DNA of 64,000 bases from Avena insularis (GCA_023614405.1 CM042697.1:468695792-468759791); one strand, 5' to 3'; counted from the first letter of the stretch, positions 47,127-59,249 are shown. Numbers and translations are program-made. The notes: generated from the letters alone by a model not told the origin.

Positions 47127-47144
47127 TGGCACCGTTGCCAGGGA
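47127..47144 (+). other. Primer binding site of element F
   Basis: TGGCACCGTTGCCAGGGA, the Asp-tRNA-type PBS with two changes, directly comparable with 40913-40930. Confidence 0.85.
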
Positions 47145-47362
47145 GGCTAATTACGTCTTCACAAGGGGAGTACTCCTCAACCTTTATCTTTACTTTGTTT
47201 TTAGTTTGCTTAGTTTATTTTGCTTGGTTTTGTTTGCCTCTTTTTATAAAAACTCCAAAAAAATAGTTTAGTTTGGTTTGCTTTCTCTTATCAAAAACAC
47301 AAAAAAATTAGCTCCTGCTCTAGCTGTTGCTGCTATTTTTGGCTTGCCCCACTTTTTCCAAA

Positions 47363-49333
47363 ATGAACTCTACTGAGAACATCAAGTTGTGTGACTTAAC
47401 TATCACAAACAACAATGATTTCCTTCGCACTCCTATTGCTCCACCTGCTCCTGATGCTACCTTTTATGAAATTAAGCCTGCTTTGTTGAATCTTGTGATG
47501 AGAGAACAATTTTCTGGTGCTAGTTCTGATGATGCTGCTGCCCATCTCAATAGCCTTGTTAAACTTTGTGAGATGCAAAAGTATAAGGATGTAGATGGAG
47601 ATATTATTAAGCTCAAGTTGTTTCCTTTCTCCTTGAGAGGAAAAACTAAAGAATGGTTGTTATCCTTGCCTAGAAATAGTATTGATTCTTGGATTAAGTG
47701 CAAAGATGCTTTTATTGGAAAGTACTACCCTCCTGCTAAGATTATATCTATGAGAAGTGATATTATGAAGTTTAAACAACTTGATAATGAACATGTTGCT
47801 CAAGCTTGGGAAAGAATGAAATCGTTGGTTAAGAATTGTCCCACTCATGGACTTACTGCTTGGATGATTATCTAGACTTTTTATGCAGGTTTAAACTTAT
47901 CTTGAAGAAACCTGTTGGATTCAGCTACTGGAGGTACCTTTATGAGCATCACTTTGGGTGCTGCAACAAAACTCCTTGATAATATGATGGTTAATTACTC
48001 TGAATGGCACACCGAGAGAGCCCCACATGGTAAGAAAGTAAATTCTGTTGAAGAAACCTCCTCTTTGAGTGATAAGATTGATGTTATTATGGCTATGCTT
48101 GTTAATGGGAAAGCTCCTTTAGATCCAAATAATGTTCCCCTAGCCTCTTTGGTTTCTCAAGAAGAGCAAGTTGATGTGAACTTAATTAGAAACAACAATT
48201 TCAATAGCAATGCCTATAGGAATAATTTTGGTAGCAACAACAATTATAGGCCTTATCCTCCTAATAATGGAAATTCCTATGGAAACTCCTACAACAATGC
48301 TAGAAGTGCCCCCTCTGAACTTGAAGTTATGCTCAAAGACTTTATTAGTAAACAAACCGCTTTTAACAAGACCGTGGAGGAAAAGCTTTTAACTGTTGAC
48401 AAAAATATTTCCTCTTTGTCTGAAGCACAGAACTCCTTGATTAATAAAATGGCTGCTAAACCTGAAACCATGGAAAGTACCTTTGCTGCTACTCATGCCA
48501 TACAAGTTACTATTGATAAATTTTTTAGACTTTTAGCTCAACTTCATGCTAAGTGGGAAAGGGAAGCTGAAATTGATAGAAACAATAGTGTGTGAACCAT
48601 CACTAGAATGGATACCACTAAACCACAAGAAGTCCCTATTCCTCCTCCTATAATGTCTAAGTCTAATGAGTCTACTATTAGTGATGCTAAGTTTGATTTT
48701 GATCTTGATGGTTGCAATATTTCTGAAGTGATTTTGTTCCTGCAAAAACTTGCTAGAAGCCCTTATGCTAGTGATATGCATGTTGCTTTCACCAAACATA
48801 TTACAGATGCTCTTTTTAAGATTAAGGAAGAGAAGTTAAAACACAAAGCTTCTATTCCTAGGAAAGTAGAAGATAGTTTGGAACCCATTGTTAATATGCA
48901 GGTGAATGACTTTGATCTCAAAGCTTCATGTGATCTTGGTTCTAGTATCTCTATTATGCCTACGAAGATTTATGAAATGCTTGATTTGCCACCTTTAGAA
49001 GATTGTTATTTGGATGTCCCACTTAATGATAATGCTAAGAACAAACTCATGGGGAGTATTAATGATGTTCTCATTATGGTTAACAATGCTTATGTCCCTG
49101 TTTATTTCTATGTTATGGATGTTGAATACAATGCTTCTTGTCCTATTACTTTGGGCAGACCTTTTCTTAGAACTGTTGGTGCCATCATTGATATGAAAGA
49201 AGGCACCATTAAATATCAATTTCCATTAAAGAAAGGTATTGAACACTTCCCTATGAGGAGAAATAAGTTGCTTTTTGCTCCTCCTTTTAAAGCAAGGTTT
49301 GATGCTAATGCTTCTTCATTTGAAAATACTTGA
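47363..49333 (+). pseudogene. Gag-protease polyprotein of element F with three in-frame stops
   Basis: The frame starts at the Met of MNSTENIKLC (47363) and stays in one phase for 657 codons, broken only by stops at 47873-47875 (TAG), about 47903 (TGA) and 48593-48595 (TGA). The first part holds the Retrotrans_gag capsid domain ('KLKLFPFSLRGKTKEWLLSL', 'FIGKYYPPAK', 'QAWERMKSLVKNCPTHGL'). The second part has the Asn/Tyr-rich stretch and coiled-coil common in Athila gag. The third has a retropepsin core, CDLGSSISIMP, with DLGS replacing the usual DLGA, followed by 'LGRPFLRTVGAIIDMKEGTI'. No CCHC knuckle is apparent. The capsid and protease would assemble and mature particles. No frameshift is seen, which points to mild decay. 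Confidence 0.85.
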
Positions 49334-52025
49334 TTTCTTGCTTCTTGTGCCTAACTTAAAGGCGTTAAAGAAAAGTACTTGTTGGGAGATAATCCAAGAG
49401 TTTCCTTGAGTCTTGGAAGTTATTACTTCAGTAATGACCTCTCCTTATCCTTTTTGTTTGATTTTTATTCCAATAATGACCTCTAATGAGAGGGAAATAA
49501 GATTTGGAGAGTTGCTGTCCCGAAACAGATTTCTGTCCTCCACCATAAAAATTCGTGAGGAGTCTCTGTAAGTCGGATTGAGCTGAAAATTTACGAATAA
49601 ATCCTCAAGTATGTTATCTAACTTTCGTTAGTTCAAAACTTTTTAATTTGATCAACATAAGGTTTTCTAAAAAATAGATTTATACCTGCTGGTCTGATTT
49701 GACAGATTTTTGCCATTATTTGCATTTGCTTCTTATTGATTCCTTTTTGGGTTCTTTTTGGGAAATTGAGATTTTTGAAGGAGTTGATACAGTAGATTGT
49801 GTTTTTAGTGAAAAGTTTTTTTGTTCTAAAGCTAAACCCAAAGGTCTATTATATTTTGAATACACTAATATTGCTAATGAAGATTGTGTGAAGTTTTGTA
49901 TGAAGGAAAATTTTCAGGTGTAGAGAGAGAATGATGTAATGAGAAGAAGAATGGATAAAAACTCAAGCTTAGGTATGTCACCTGGTGTAACCCCAATAAA
50001 TATCCAAGAGATACAAGCGTCAAAGCTTGGGGATGCCCAAGGCATCCCCTTCTTCATCAATAAAAAGCTCAGGTCTTTCTAGACACTTCGTTTTTATTGT
50101 TTCATGCACTGTTGTGTTGTTCTTGGAGCGTCTTAGTTTTAGTTTGCATTGCTTAGTTTGTTTAGTTTGCTTGAATAAAGTGGTTTGGACCCCCGTTCTC
50201 ATTGTGTTCTTTCAAATAAGTCGATTGGTGTTGGAAATGAGTAGAAAGTTCTTGCTTGAAAGTGCAAGAGGAGCTTGGATTGACTGTGACTTAGACTTTA
50301 ACATGACATGCTAGGTATTGTTTTGACCTTATGCTTAGTTATTATTGCTGTAACATGACTTTTTCCAAACAATTGGTATTGCTTAGTGTGCCTTGAAAGA
50401 ATCGTGTGTTGTTTTAGCATACAAAAGCATAGTATTGTGGTATTCTCCTTTGGTGCTTTGTTTGGGTTGACTTGGCACATGCTCAAACCATATTATGACT
50501 ATGAAAAAGTCACCATACCCTCTATGATCATTTAGTCCTTGACTTGTAGTACCACTCTATGCTTTGATTAGTAATGTTTTGTCGCTCTGCATGATTATGA
50601 CCATTATTGCTCTCTTAGTTGGTTGCTCCTAGTCTTTTGCTAGCCTCCACTTGTATGAGTAAGCTCTACTCATGCTTCCAACTCCCAAAACCAAGTTATT
50701 CCAAAGTGTCCACTATAAATTCCTATGCATGGTGTGTTACACCATTCCAAGTACATTATTGTTTTCATCTATATTCCAATTAAAAAGTATTTTGTTATGT
50801 GAAAACTTAGTGATTAACGCCCTCACAAACTTGATGGCAGACTTTATATTCCTTGCCCCTAATAAACTTGAACCATTGTGTCATCTGTGTTGTATATGCT
50901 TGCACTTATACGTTGGAATTAGCAGAACCATGCTGTCACAGGGAACGTTTTCAACATTGCACTTGTACTTTGTACTCAGTTGATATCATGTTATTTTGTC
51001 TATGGATATCACCGGTGTGAAATAAAGAGGGAACTTGTAAGTCCATGGAGTTTGTATCCTGTGTTAGAGAAACGCCTGGGCCGCTAGCCTAAGCCATGCC
51101 TAATCATGGTGGAAACTTGCAGCATCACCATAATGAGCTATCTATGAAGCATCCTCAATAAAATGCTATGCATATGGTAAATAAAAAGATTGCTGAGATG
51201 CCCATTGTCTGCTTGCCTTGTCATTTTGGTTATGGGAAAGCTCATGTACCATGTGCAAGGGGTACCCCGTTGGCGGTTCTCAATGTTATGCAAATACTTA
51301 CAGTGGCAAGAACTTACCTGGACCCAAAGTTGAGTATGCATGAGGTGTGGCCCTCATATTCAAGGGACATGAGATTGCCAACTTATACTTCGCCAAGCAT
51401 ATACTCCAGCTTTGACACTTTAACCTTAACCACTTCAAGATGCTTATGATAGGGGCAATGAGGGCTGAAAGCTAACAAGTACCATAATTTTTGGAAGCTC
51501 TTTTTGAAACTTGTAATCACTGCTTCCTTTACAAAAAAGCCTTTCTTCCACTATTATTGAGTCTCCACCTTCTACCTTTAGGCAACATTAAGAGAGCATA
51601 GTTGTCATTCTGTGTGCAGTGTTCTGAAGCTTATTAATTGATGCATATTGTGATATTACTTGTTCTTGTGCTACTTGTTTCTAGTCACCCTTCTGAACTT
51701 TGCAGGTGTCCTATGCATCTATTTGCTACTCTATGAGGCACAAGCTGATTGCCACTATGCTATGTTTTCTGTATGTGAAACAAACAAACGTTTTTCAATG
51801 CATGTTATTCATGATCTTTGTTTGTAGCTTGTCATGTTGCATGCATAGTTACTATATCCTATTGTTATAACTCCATCTTTCATGCACATGTTTAGAGTTC
51901 TTTGATCCCAGCTTTCAATGCTTGCAAATGGTTGGATCTTTATTGTGAGGGTGCATGTCACCTAAAAAATTATTCTTTTATCACTTACCTACTCGAGGAC
52001 GAGCATGAGTTAAGCTTGGGAATGT
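49334..52025 (+). mobile_element. 3' untranslated region of element F
   Basis: It matches 42220-44947 of element E throughout and ends in 'gttaagcttgggaatgt'. It contains no supported gene. Confidence 0.85.
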
Positions 52026-53548
52026 TGATACGTTGGAAACGTACCTATAATTTTTGATGCTCCATGCTTGTTTTGTATCTACTTTGCTTTGCTTGTCTAC
52101 ACTTTGAGGTGGTTTTTACATGTTTTCTGGTACTAACCTATTAACAAGTTGCAACAGTGCCAGATGCCTGTTTTCTGCTGTTTTTGGTTTCAAAAAAGTT
52201 AGTACAGAAATATTCTTGGAATTGGACGGGACAAACGTCAAAGTCAATTACTTTCCGTGGGGAACAAGAAGTCCAGAGGAGAGCCGGAGGGGCCAGCCAG
52301 GGGGCCAGACCCACCCCAGGCGCGGGTGGGCCCAGCCCCGCGCCTGGCTAGGGTTTGGGCACCCTGGTCGCCTCCTCGGTCTCCCCCTTCGCCTATAAGA
52401 AGCCCCCCGATGCAGAAACCCTAAGCACCCGATCAAATATCCACGAAACCGTCTATAGCCGCCACCACCATCGTCCCTAGATCGGCAGGATCTGAAGTTC
52501 TTCCTGGCACCCTGCCGGAGGGGAGATCATCCCGGAGGCCTTCTCTCCGGTATGATGCGTGAGTAGTTCCACCTTGGACTATGGGTCCATGTAGTAGCTA
52601 GATGGTTGTATCTCGTCCTTTGTGCTTTCATGTATAGATCTTGTGAGCTCCGTTCATGATCAAGATCTAATATATTTGTAATCATGCATCTTGTGTTTCT
52701 AGGGATCCGATGGATATTGAGATTATTATGTTGGTTTGATTAATGGTTTTGTCTTTATGATTCTATCATGTCTGTGTTGTTTGTGTTCTTGCATGCTCTC
52801 CGTTGTTAGTAGCTATATTGGCCAAGTAGTTGCTAGTGACTCCAAGTGGGGGTATTTATGCTCGATAGTGGGTTCATGCCTCTAGTTTCCAAGGGAAGTG
52901 ATAGAAATCTCTTCGGTTGTAGATGTGATGTTGCTACTAGGGAGAAAACAATGGTCTCTTGTTCATGGAACATGTGGACTGTTTACCTTACACACTTTGC
53001 TTAAAGCAGTTGTCTGTTGCTTGCAACTTAATCTTTGGAGGGGTTGGATGATAACTCAAGGTGGACTTCTAGTCATAGATGCAGTTGGATGGCGGTCTAT
53101 GTATCTTGTTGTATTGCCCAATCGAATCTCATAGGATCTTTCTGACTAGTAATTGCATTGTTATGCCTTGCTCAGTTCCTGTCAATTGCCCCGCTGTAAT
53201 TTGTTTACCCTTCATGCCATGTTGTTTATCTAAGGAGAGCACCTCTAGTGAACTATGGACCCTGGTCCAATCTTTACCATTGATACATCTTCCACTGTTA
53301 CTTGTTTACTTGCTGCAAACCATTACCTTCCACACCATACATTTAATCCTTTGTTATAGCAAACCGGTGAGCTTGACAACCTCATTGTTCGTTGGGGCAA
53401 AGTCTTGAGTTTGTGTTGTGCAGGTTTCCGCGTTGCTTACAACACATGTGTGTCGTTTCCTTCCTCCTTCAGGTTCGATAACCTCGGTCTCAACTGAGGG
53501 AAAACTTACTGCTTGCTGATTCACATCTTTCTCTTCGGGTTCCCAACA
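52026..53548 (+). repeat. 3' LTR of element F
   Basis: TGATACGTTGGAAACGTACC start after the polypurine tract. The match to sister LTRs ends at 'gttcccaaca' (53548). The 5' LTR of F goes on for about 35 more bases, so this end is truncated or joined to the next element. TATA-like 'cgcctataagaagcccc' at about 52390. Confidence 0.8.
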
Positions 53549-54195
53549 GGCTGTGCGTAGATAGTCGTCAGAGGATACCACAATATCATACCAAAATATG
53601 AATAAAACAATGCAAGCAAACATTCATATGACATGCTAAAAACTATTAGCAAGCTGGAGCTAATCATAGACAAGCAAGAACTACTAAACATCCATTAGTA
53701 ACACACTTCTTACCATGAACAGACTAAGCATGCTCACAATGATGAGTATATGTACAAAAATGAAACAAATAGAGTTCATTACCAGCCTCTTACCACTCCT
53801 CAAGTTGTCTTAATCTTCATTATTGCCCTTCACTTGTGTGACGTGAATAATAACATGAAAACCAAATTCCACGGAGGACGGCTGAACCCTGCAAAGAACT
53901 CACAAAACCAAAGAAGAACAACAAATATTTTTGGTGTTTTTGATTTTTTAAAGAAAGCCAACAAAGCAAAAACAAGCAAAGCAAAAACAAACCAAGCAAA
54001 GCAAAATCTTTTTGGATTTTTATTTTAAGGTAAACCAAAGCAAAGAAACAAAAAAAACAAACCAAGAGAAACAACAAAAATATTTTTGGTATTTTTGTGT
54101 TTTTGAGAAAGAAGCAACAAGAACCAAAAAACGAAACAATGGATATACAAAGAACCGACCGAACATGCTATATAGATGAGTGTGATGTCGGTATA

Positions 54196-54210
54196 CCTCC
54201 CCCCAAGCTT
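54196..54210 (-). other. Purine-rich tract, candidate PPT of the Sabrina-like element
   Basis: The minus strand reads AAGCTTGGGGGGAGG, a purine tract like those in the 3' region of Athila-lineage elements, just downstream of the third ORF. Whether it is the true PPT cannot be told because the LTR that should follow is not recognised. Confidence 0.5.
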
Positions 54211-54232
54211 AGGCTTTTGGCCTAAGTGGGGC

Positions 54233-55355
54233 TCAATCCCATGGTGCCCAAGTAGGTGCACCTCCGTAGTATGACGAGGAGGCTCCCTCGTCCTGATACG
54301 AGCTCGAGGACTCACCTGTGTAGTGTACCGCGGGGTCGTAAGAGGGAGCTTCCTCCTGATAGTGCCCATGGAATGCAAGAGAGCGCAGCATCTCATCCAT
54401 CTCCTCCTTGGAGCGTGACAAAGGTCCTTGAGAAATACTGAAGAAAGTGGTTTGGGGGAGAGGGATCTCTCTCTCTCTCTTCCCCGTCAATAAACAACAT
54501 TTTATAGACCAAGTTCTCAATGGAAGAGCCATTAGTGACAAAATGGTGTGCCTTCATGGCAGCAAGATCAAGCCTCTGAGGAGCCAAAATTGTAACATTT
54601 GGATCATCAGCAATGTCCAAAGAAGCAACAACACGCATAGCAATAACTCCACCATAAATGGGTCCCTTAGTTGTTAAGCGACGAGCAATGAGAGAACCAA
54701 GATTATAATTGGTTTCATTGTTGAGCGCAGCAGCTAAGAAAGCCAAATGATAACTGGAAATATTACTAGTGTTCTCCCTACCAAGAACACTAGTGTCAAG
54801 ATAGTAAGTGAAAATGCCTGATGGCTGGAAGCTGAATGTTTCTTATCTTTCCCCGTTGAGCTCTACGGTTATCGGCGTTGGTTATTCCGCGATAGAGCTC
54901 CAACAAATCAGCGGGTTGAGCTGGAATATTCTTTGCTGACCCAGCTGTACCAAGTCCAAGAGCCCCACAAAATTTCTTCAATGTCATATGGTAAGACCTG
55001 CCATAAACTTTGAAAGAAACATATGGATGGAACACACTGTTAGTAAAGGAGAAACTCTCCACAAATGTTTTGGTGAGCATAGCATATTGCACACTCTCAT
55101 CCTACATAAGACTTGTTAGACCAGCCCTCCGCACCAAGGTCATAAAATCATCAAGAATCCCAGCAGCCCGCAAGAAGGTTTGGCAAGGAAAGGCGAAGGG
55201 ATGCGCATCCCCCTCATCTCCCTCGTCACTAAATCGCAGAGTGATGAGATCCTCATTGTATGAGGTCCTGACACTGGTGGATGATCTTGGAAGCCTTGCC
55301 TTCTAGGTGCATCACCCTCAAATATCTCTCCAAATGTGTGGTTATCCATGACCAC
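54233..55355 (-). pseudogene. Athila-type third ORF (env position), broken
   Basis: Minus-strand frames follow one another: MVMDNHTFGEIFEG (55355), a segment with 'FHPYVSFKVYGRSYHMTLKK' (ending 54796), 'LAAALNNETNYNLGSLIARR' (54746-54393) and a C-terminal segment with 'EEMDEMLRSLAFHGHYQEEA' ending GAPTWAPWD (54233). They make one plant-specific protein broken by a stop near 55092 and at least two frameshifts, one of which falls at a CT-repeat (54468-54482). This ORF type accompanies Athila-lineage Gypsy elements 3' of pol and is often annotated as a plant transposon protein. No signal peptide or membrane helix is evident, so an envelope role is not supported. Confidence 0.65.
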
Positions 55356-55399
55356 TCTATTCTGAAATTTTTAGACAAACATCAAACCAAGTGATTTCC

Positions 55400-56180
55400 A
55401 AGTTGATAAATGATGAGCAACTACTATATGAACTTGCTAGAGGGATACACATGCATCAAAATAAAGTTTCTAAGCATAGAACAAGCATGCAAGCTCAAAC
55501 AACCTGTCACCTATAGCAGCAAAATACTCAAGATACAATCTACCAATCACAAATCTAATTGGACAAGTGGAGGAGGCACATACCAAGGAGCAATCTCTCC
55601 AAAAATCAGCAGCAAAGATGGGTTGAGCAAGGATATCGAAAATCGCGAGCAAGAACAGCAAGAACTCGAGCTTGAGCAAGTTTTCCGGTGTTTTTCGGGA
55701 GAGAGAAAGAAGATGGCTTTGAGGAGGCAGCCTGGAGGGGCCCAGGTGGGCGGACCCCCACCTGGTAGCGCCGCCTACCATGGGTGTGGTGGCCTGGGGT
55801 GGCCCCTGGGTCACTTCAGGTGTCCCTCTGCCCCTTTTTTCGAGGAAAAATTTATTTTGAATTTTCTGGGATTCTTCGGGAAACTTTATTTTTGGTCAAT
55901 TTTCAGGGTATGAAAATTGATTTTCTCGCAGAAACAGTTTTTTCAGAAGAAGCAAACCAAAATCCAAACTACAGAAGCTCTAAGGCAAACTAACAAGCAA
56001 ATAACTAGCAAAACCAAAGCTAGCAAAAGAACGACAAAGACTAGGAAGGAGAAAAGTAAAAGAAAGCAAGTATAACCATAGTGAAAACATTATTTTGTTC
56101 ATTAAAATCCTTTTGTTAACAAGGTTGATCAAGTCTTGTTACCAAAACAATCTTATATGAAACAAAACTTTGCATTCCAC
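55400..56180 (-). mobile_element. Untranslated spacer of the Sabrina-like element
   Basis: The stretch between protease and third ORF carries no RT or integrase motif. A GC-rich part (55720-55830) contains 'cccaggtgggcggacccccacct'-like inverted sequence similar in texture to LTR promoters. A plus-strand frame here (55410-55913) has no recognisable protein. Confidence 0.5.
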
Positions 56181-56187
56181 AAGGTGA

Positions 56188-56820
56188 TTATGTTACCTCA
56201 TACTTGATAGCAATGGTCTCAATCATAATAGTTTCAAAATTTTCCTGTGGAATGGGACAATATATTTCTCCAACCTTGATGCTCTCAATATTTTCAATGG
56301 AATTTAGGCAATAGCTTCTAACAACCTTCTTGGGGAAATAAACAGTATGCTCTTTGTCATTAATATTGAATGTTACTTTTCCTTGATTACAATTAATGGC
56401 AGCACCTGCAGTATTAAGAAAAGGTCTCCCAAGAATAATAGACATATTATCATCTTCAGGCATTTCAAGCACAACAAAATCAGTTAAAACCAAGCAATTA
56501 TGAGCCACTTGAACAGGAACATCCTCACATATACTAACAGGAATAGTAGTTGACTTATCAGCCATTTGCAAAGATATATCAGTTGGTATCAGCTTTTCTA
56601 GCTGGAGTCTCTTGTAGAGAGAAAAAGGCATAACACTAACTCCAGCTCCCAAATCACATAAAGCAGTTCTAACATAATTGTTCTTATTAGAGCAAAGAAT
56701 AGTTGGTATACCTGGATCACCAAGTTTCTTTGGAACCTTACTATTGAAGGAGTAATTGGCAAGCAAAGTAGAAATCTCCTCATTAGGAATCTTCCTTTTA
56801 TTAGAGACAATATCTTTCAT
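56188..56820 (-). pseudogene. Retropepsin (protease) domain of the Sabrina-like element
   Basis: The 210-codon frame holds the aspartic protease core CDLGAGVSVMP (catalytic Asp in DLGA) at about residues 54-64 and the flap-to-C-terminal 'IILGRPFLNTAGAAINCNQG' at about 129-148, both standard for Athila-lineage retropepsins that cut the gag-pol polyprotein. It begins in mid-domain after a frameshift near 56820 and ends with a stop at 56188 where RT would be expected. It is part of the gag-pol polyprotein, not a separate gene. Confidence 0.8.
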
Positions 56821-58900
56821 ATATTTGAATAAGGAGGCAACTTAATAGCATCAGTCAAAGGAATTTGCAAAAATAAAGGTTTCATCCACTCACAAAACTT
56901 GGTGTAGTGTTCTTCCTCCTTTGACTTGTGTTTCTTACCTGGAAAAGGCATAGGTTTATGCACCCAAGGTTCTCTATCTTTACCATGTTTATTAGCAATA
57001 AAATCTTCCTTAGTGTACCTAGTGTTCTTAGTGTGCTTCTCAGGTTCTTCCTCAACTTCCTCCTTATCAGGAGCATCATTATTATTACCACTCTCAGTTT
57101 TAGCATCAGAGACAGATATACTATTAGGATCTACAGCAGGTTCAAGTGCTTCCTCAACTATCTTATGTTTCTTTTTCTTTCTCTTACGAGGACTACCACT
57201 ACTCTCACCTTGTTGAGAGTCCTACTCAATTCTTTTAGGGTGTCCTTCAGGATATAAAGGATTTTGAGTAGCTATACCACTCCTAGTTCTAATTCCATAA
57301 GCATGTTTATTTCTTGAGGCATTAACTAGCATATCCTTTTGTATCTTAGCAAGTTGATCAAGTTGGGTTTAAACCATTTGAAAGTGTTTACAAAGCATTT
57401 TAATATCATTAGAAGTTCTTTCCACAATATCTTTCAACTCATTGATAGCTCTAGAGTTTTCCAATAAATGATTCTGAACTTGTTTATTAAAATTACCTTG
57501 TTTAACAATAAATGTGTCAAGTTCCTCTAAGCATTGATCAGGAGGCTTACCATAAGGAATGTCACCTTCATCAAAGTGTTGGAGAGAGTGTACCTCAATA
57601 GTAGATGAGTGGGAAATTGGCTTACATAATTCTTCTATAGGAGGTAAATTCTTCACATCTTCAACTCTAATACCTTTCTCCTTTAGACATTTCTTAGCTT
57701 CCTTCGTCACTTCATCATTTAATGCAATAACTCCCCTCTTCTTTGGTGTTGGTGTTGGAACTGGTTCAGGCACAACTGGTTCAGGAGTAATAGGCTCAGG
57801 TGTATTAAGCTCAGTTGAAGTCCAATCATCATAATTCTTGTTTATCTTAGCCATTAATTCTTCAACATCTGTAGGAGTTCTTTTCCTGAAAACACAATCA
57901 GCAAAGCTATCTAGGTAGGTCCTAGAATCATCAGTTAGTCCATTATAATAAATATCAAGAAGCTCATTCTTAGGCAATGGACATCCATGATGTGCATGAA
58001 TCAAGGCATAGAACCTTGTCCATGACTCAGGCAATTTCTCTTCTTCTCCATGTTTAAAATCAAAAAGTCTCTTCAAAGCAGCATGTCTAGCACTGGGAGA
58101 AAAATATTTCTGAAAGAAAGAAGCAATCAAGCAATTAGGGCTATCAATGGAACCAGGAGGTAATCTATTAAACCAGGCCCTAGCTTCTCCTTTTAGTGAA
58201 AAGGGAAGATCTTAGTAACAAAGTACTTGCGCATCTTAAAATCATCAGAGAACAAAGCACTCATAGTAGAAAGCTCATTCATATGAGACACAACACTCTC
58301 ATTTTCAGCCCCACAAAAAGGTTCTTTCTCAACAATGTCCAAGTAGGATAAATCAAGAGAGAATTCATAATCTTTATCTTTAATATCTATGGTAGAGGTG
58401 GCAAACTTAGGATCAGGGGACAGTTTAGGCATAATGGTGCATCTAGCAAGGAGACTCTTAATAGCACTAGTACCATGTGTGTTTCTGCACTCGTCAACAA
58501 ATTCATCAGTGAACTCAATGTAACCATCATTAATATCATAACTTTCTCCAGACTCAGGTGAGCTAACAGGTGTAACAGTGTCTTCACTAGGAGTTTCGGT
58601 ATTTCCTAGACTAGCCATAGTAGCATCTAGAAAAGGACCTAGTGAACCACTCGCATCAAGCACAGTAGAAGTAACATCATGAGCATCAAAAGCAGTTTCA
58701 TATTCAGCAGTAGTAGCAGTGTGTGTAGCATGAGTATGTGGTGGTGGTGTGACAAGCTTACTTATAACAGACGGTGAATCAAGAGCAACAGAGGTATTTA
58801 GGACTGTACCTCTTCTTGTAGTGGATGGTAAAATAGGAAACTTTCCATCACAAGACTTACCCATAATGAACAGAGTAGCAGTGAACAATAATAGATCCAA
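56821..58900 (-). pseudogene. Gag of the Sabrina-like element, frameshifted
   Basis: The minus-strand frame starts at MGKSCDGKFPILPS (58864), about 60 bases after the PBS. It runs through a Ser/Thr-rich leader to a frameshift near 58195, inside the sequence equivalent to the conserved 'LKGEARAWFNRLPPGSI' of Retrotrans_gag. It resumes at 58130 with 'FFQKYFSPSARHAALKRLFD' and 'SWTRFYALIHAHHGCPLPKN'. A Pro-rich linker (PEPVVPEPVPTPTPKKRG) and a helical C-terminus lead to a stop at 57369. Lys/Glu-rich linker sequence with more stops continues to the protease. The capsid would package element RNA; this copy is inactive. Confidence 0.75.
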
Positions 58901-58923
58901 GTGAACTTACAAATAAAGTATGC

Positions 58924-58941
58924 TCCGCGGCAACGGCGCCA
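58924..58941 (-). other. Primer binding site of the Sabrina-like element
   Basis: The minus strand reads TGGCGCCGTTGCCGCGGA, one base from the Asp-tRNA-type PBS. It lies 13 bases from the LTR end at 58955. Confidence 0.85.
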
Positions 58942-58954
58942 GAAATAGTCTTGA

Positions 58955-59195
58955 TGACCCACAAGTGTAGGGGATCGCAACAGTCTTCGCGGGTAGTATT
59001 ATCCAATTTATTGTTTCGACACAAGGGGAGCCAAAGAATACTTACAAGCCTTAACAACTGAGTTGTCAGTTCAGCTGCACCTGAAAATAGTTCTTGCTCA
59101 CAGAAGTTTATCAGTAGCAACAGTTTGTAGTAGCAACAGCAAAGCAACATCAATAGTGAAACATGAGCAATAGTAACAGTAACGGTAACAGTGAG
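58955..59195 (-). repeat. 3' end of the 5' LTR, Sabrina-like element (truncated)
   Basis: On the plus strand it reads TGACCCACAAGTGTAGGGGA onward, the complement of the LTR end. Similarity to the known LTR texture fades into an (AGTAACA)-like simple repeat at 59100-59195. The outer boundary is uncertain. Confidence 0.6.
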
Positions 59196-59249
59196 ATTCG
59201 AGTGCGATAGGCATAGGGATGGATGGACGGGCGTTGCATGGACGAGTCT

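Larger units (their letters stand above)
46777..53548 (+). mobile_element. Element F: non-autonomous Athila-like Gypsy element with gag and protease only
   Basis: A partial 5' LTR (46777-47119) is followed by a PBS (47127-47144), a gag-protease frame (47363-49333), a 2.7-kb untranslated region, a polypurine tract and a 3' LTR (52026-53548). Reverse transcriptase, RNase H and integrase are absent: the untranslated region shared with element E begins within 25 bases of the protease stop. So this looks like a non-autonomous lineage, not a random deletion. The 5' LTR is incomplete because of the joint with the solo LTR, and the 3' LTR lacks its last bases compared with the 5' LTR. Confidence 0.8.
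53549..59195 (-). mobile_element. Sabrina-like Gypsy element, minus strand, decayed
   Basis: Read on the minus strand: LTR end (to 58955), PBS 58941-58924, gag (from 58864), protease (56820-56188), an untranslated stretch, an Athila-type third ORF (55355-54233) and a purine-rich block (54196-54210). No reverse transcriptase or integrase lies between protease and third ORF. The 3' LTR is missing because element F abuts at 53548, and only about 240 bp of the 5' LTR remain. Identification as Sabrina-like rests on the 'TGACCCACAAGT' LTR end and overall layout. Confidence 0.75.

Noticed and set aside
55410..55913. 167-codon plus-strand frame in the Sabrina-like element
   Set aside because: It lies antisense in an untranslated spacer, with LTR-like GC-rich sequence and no domain.
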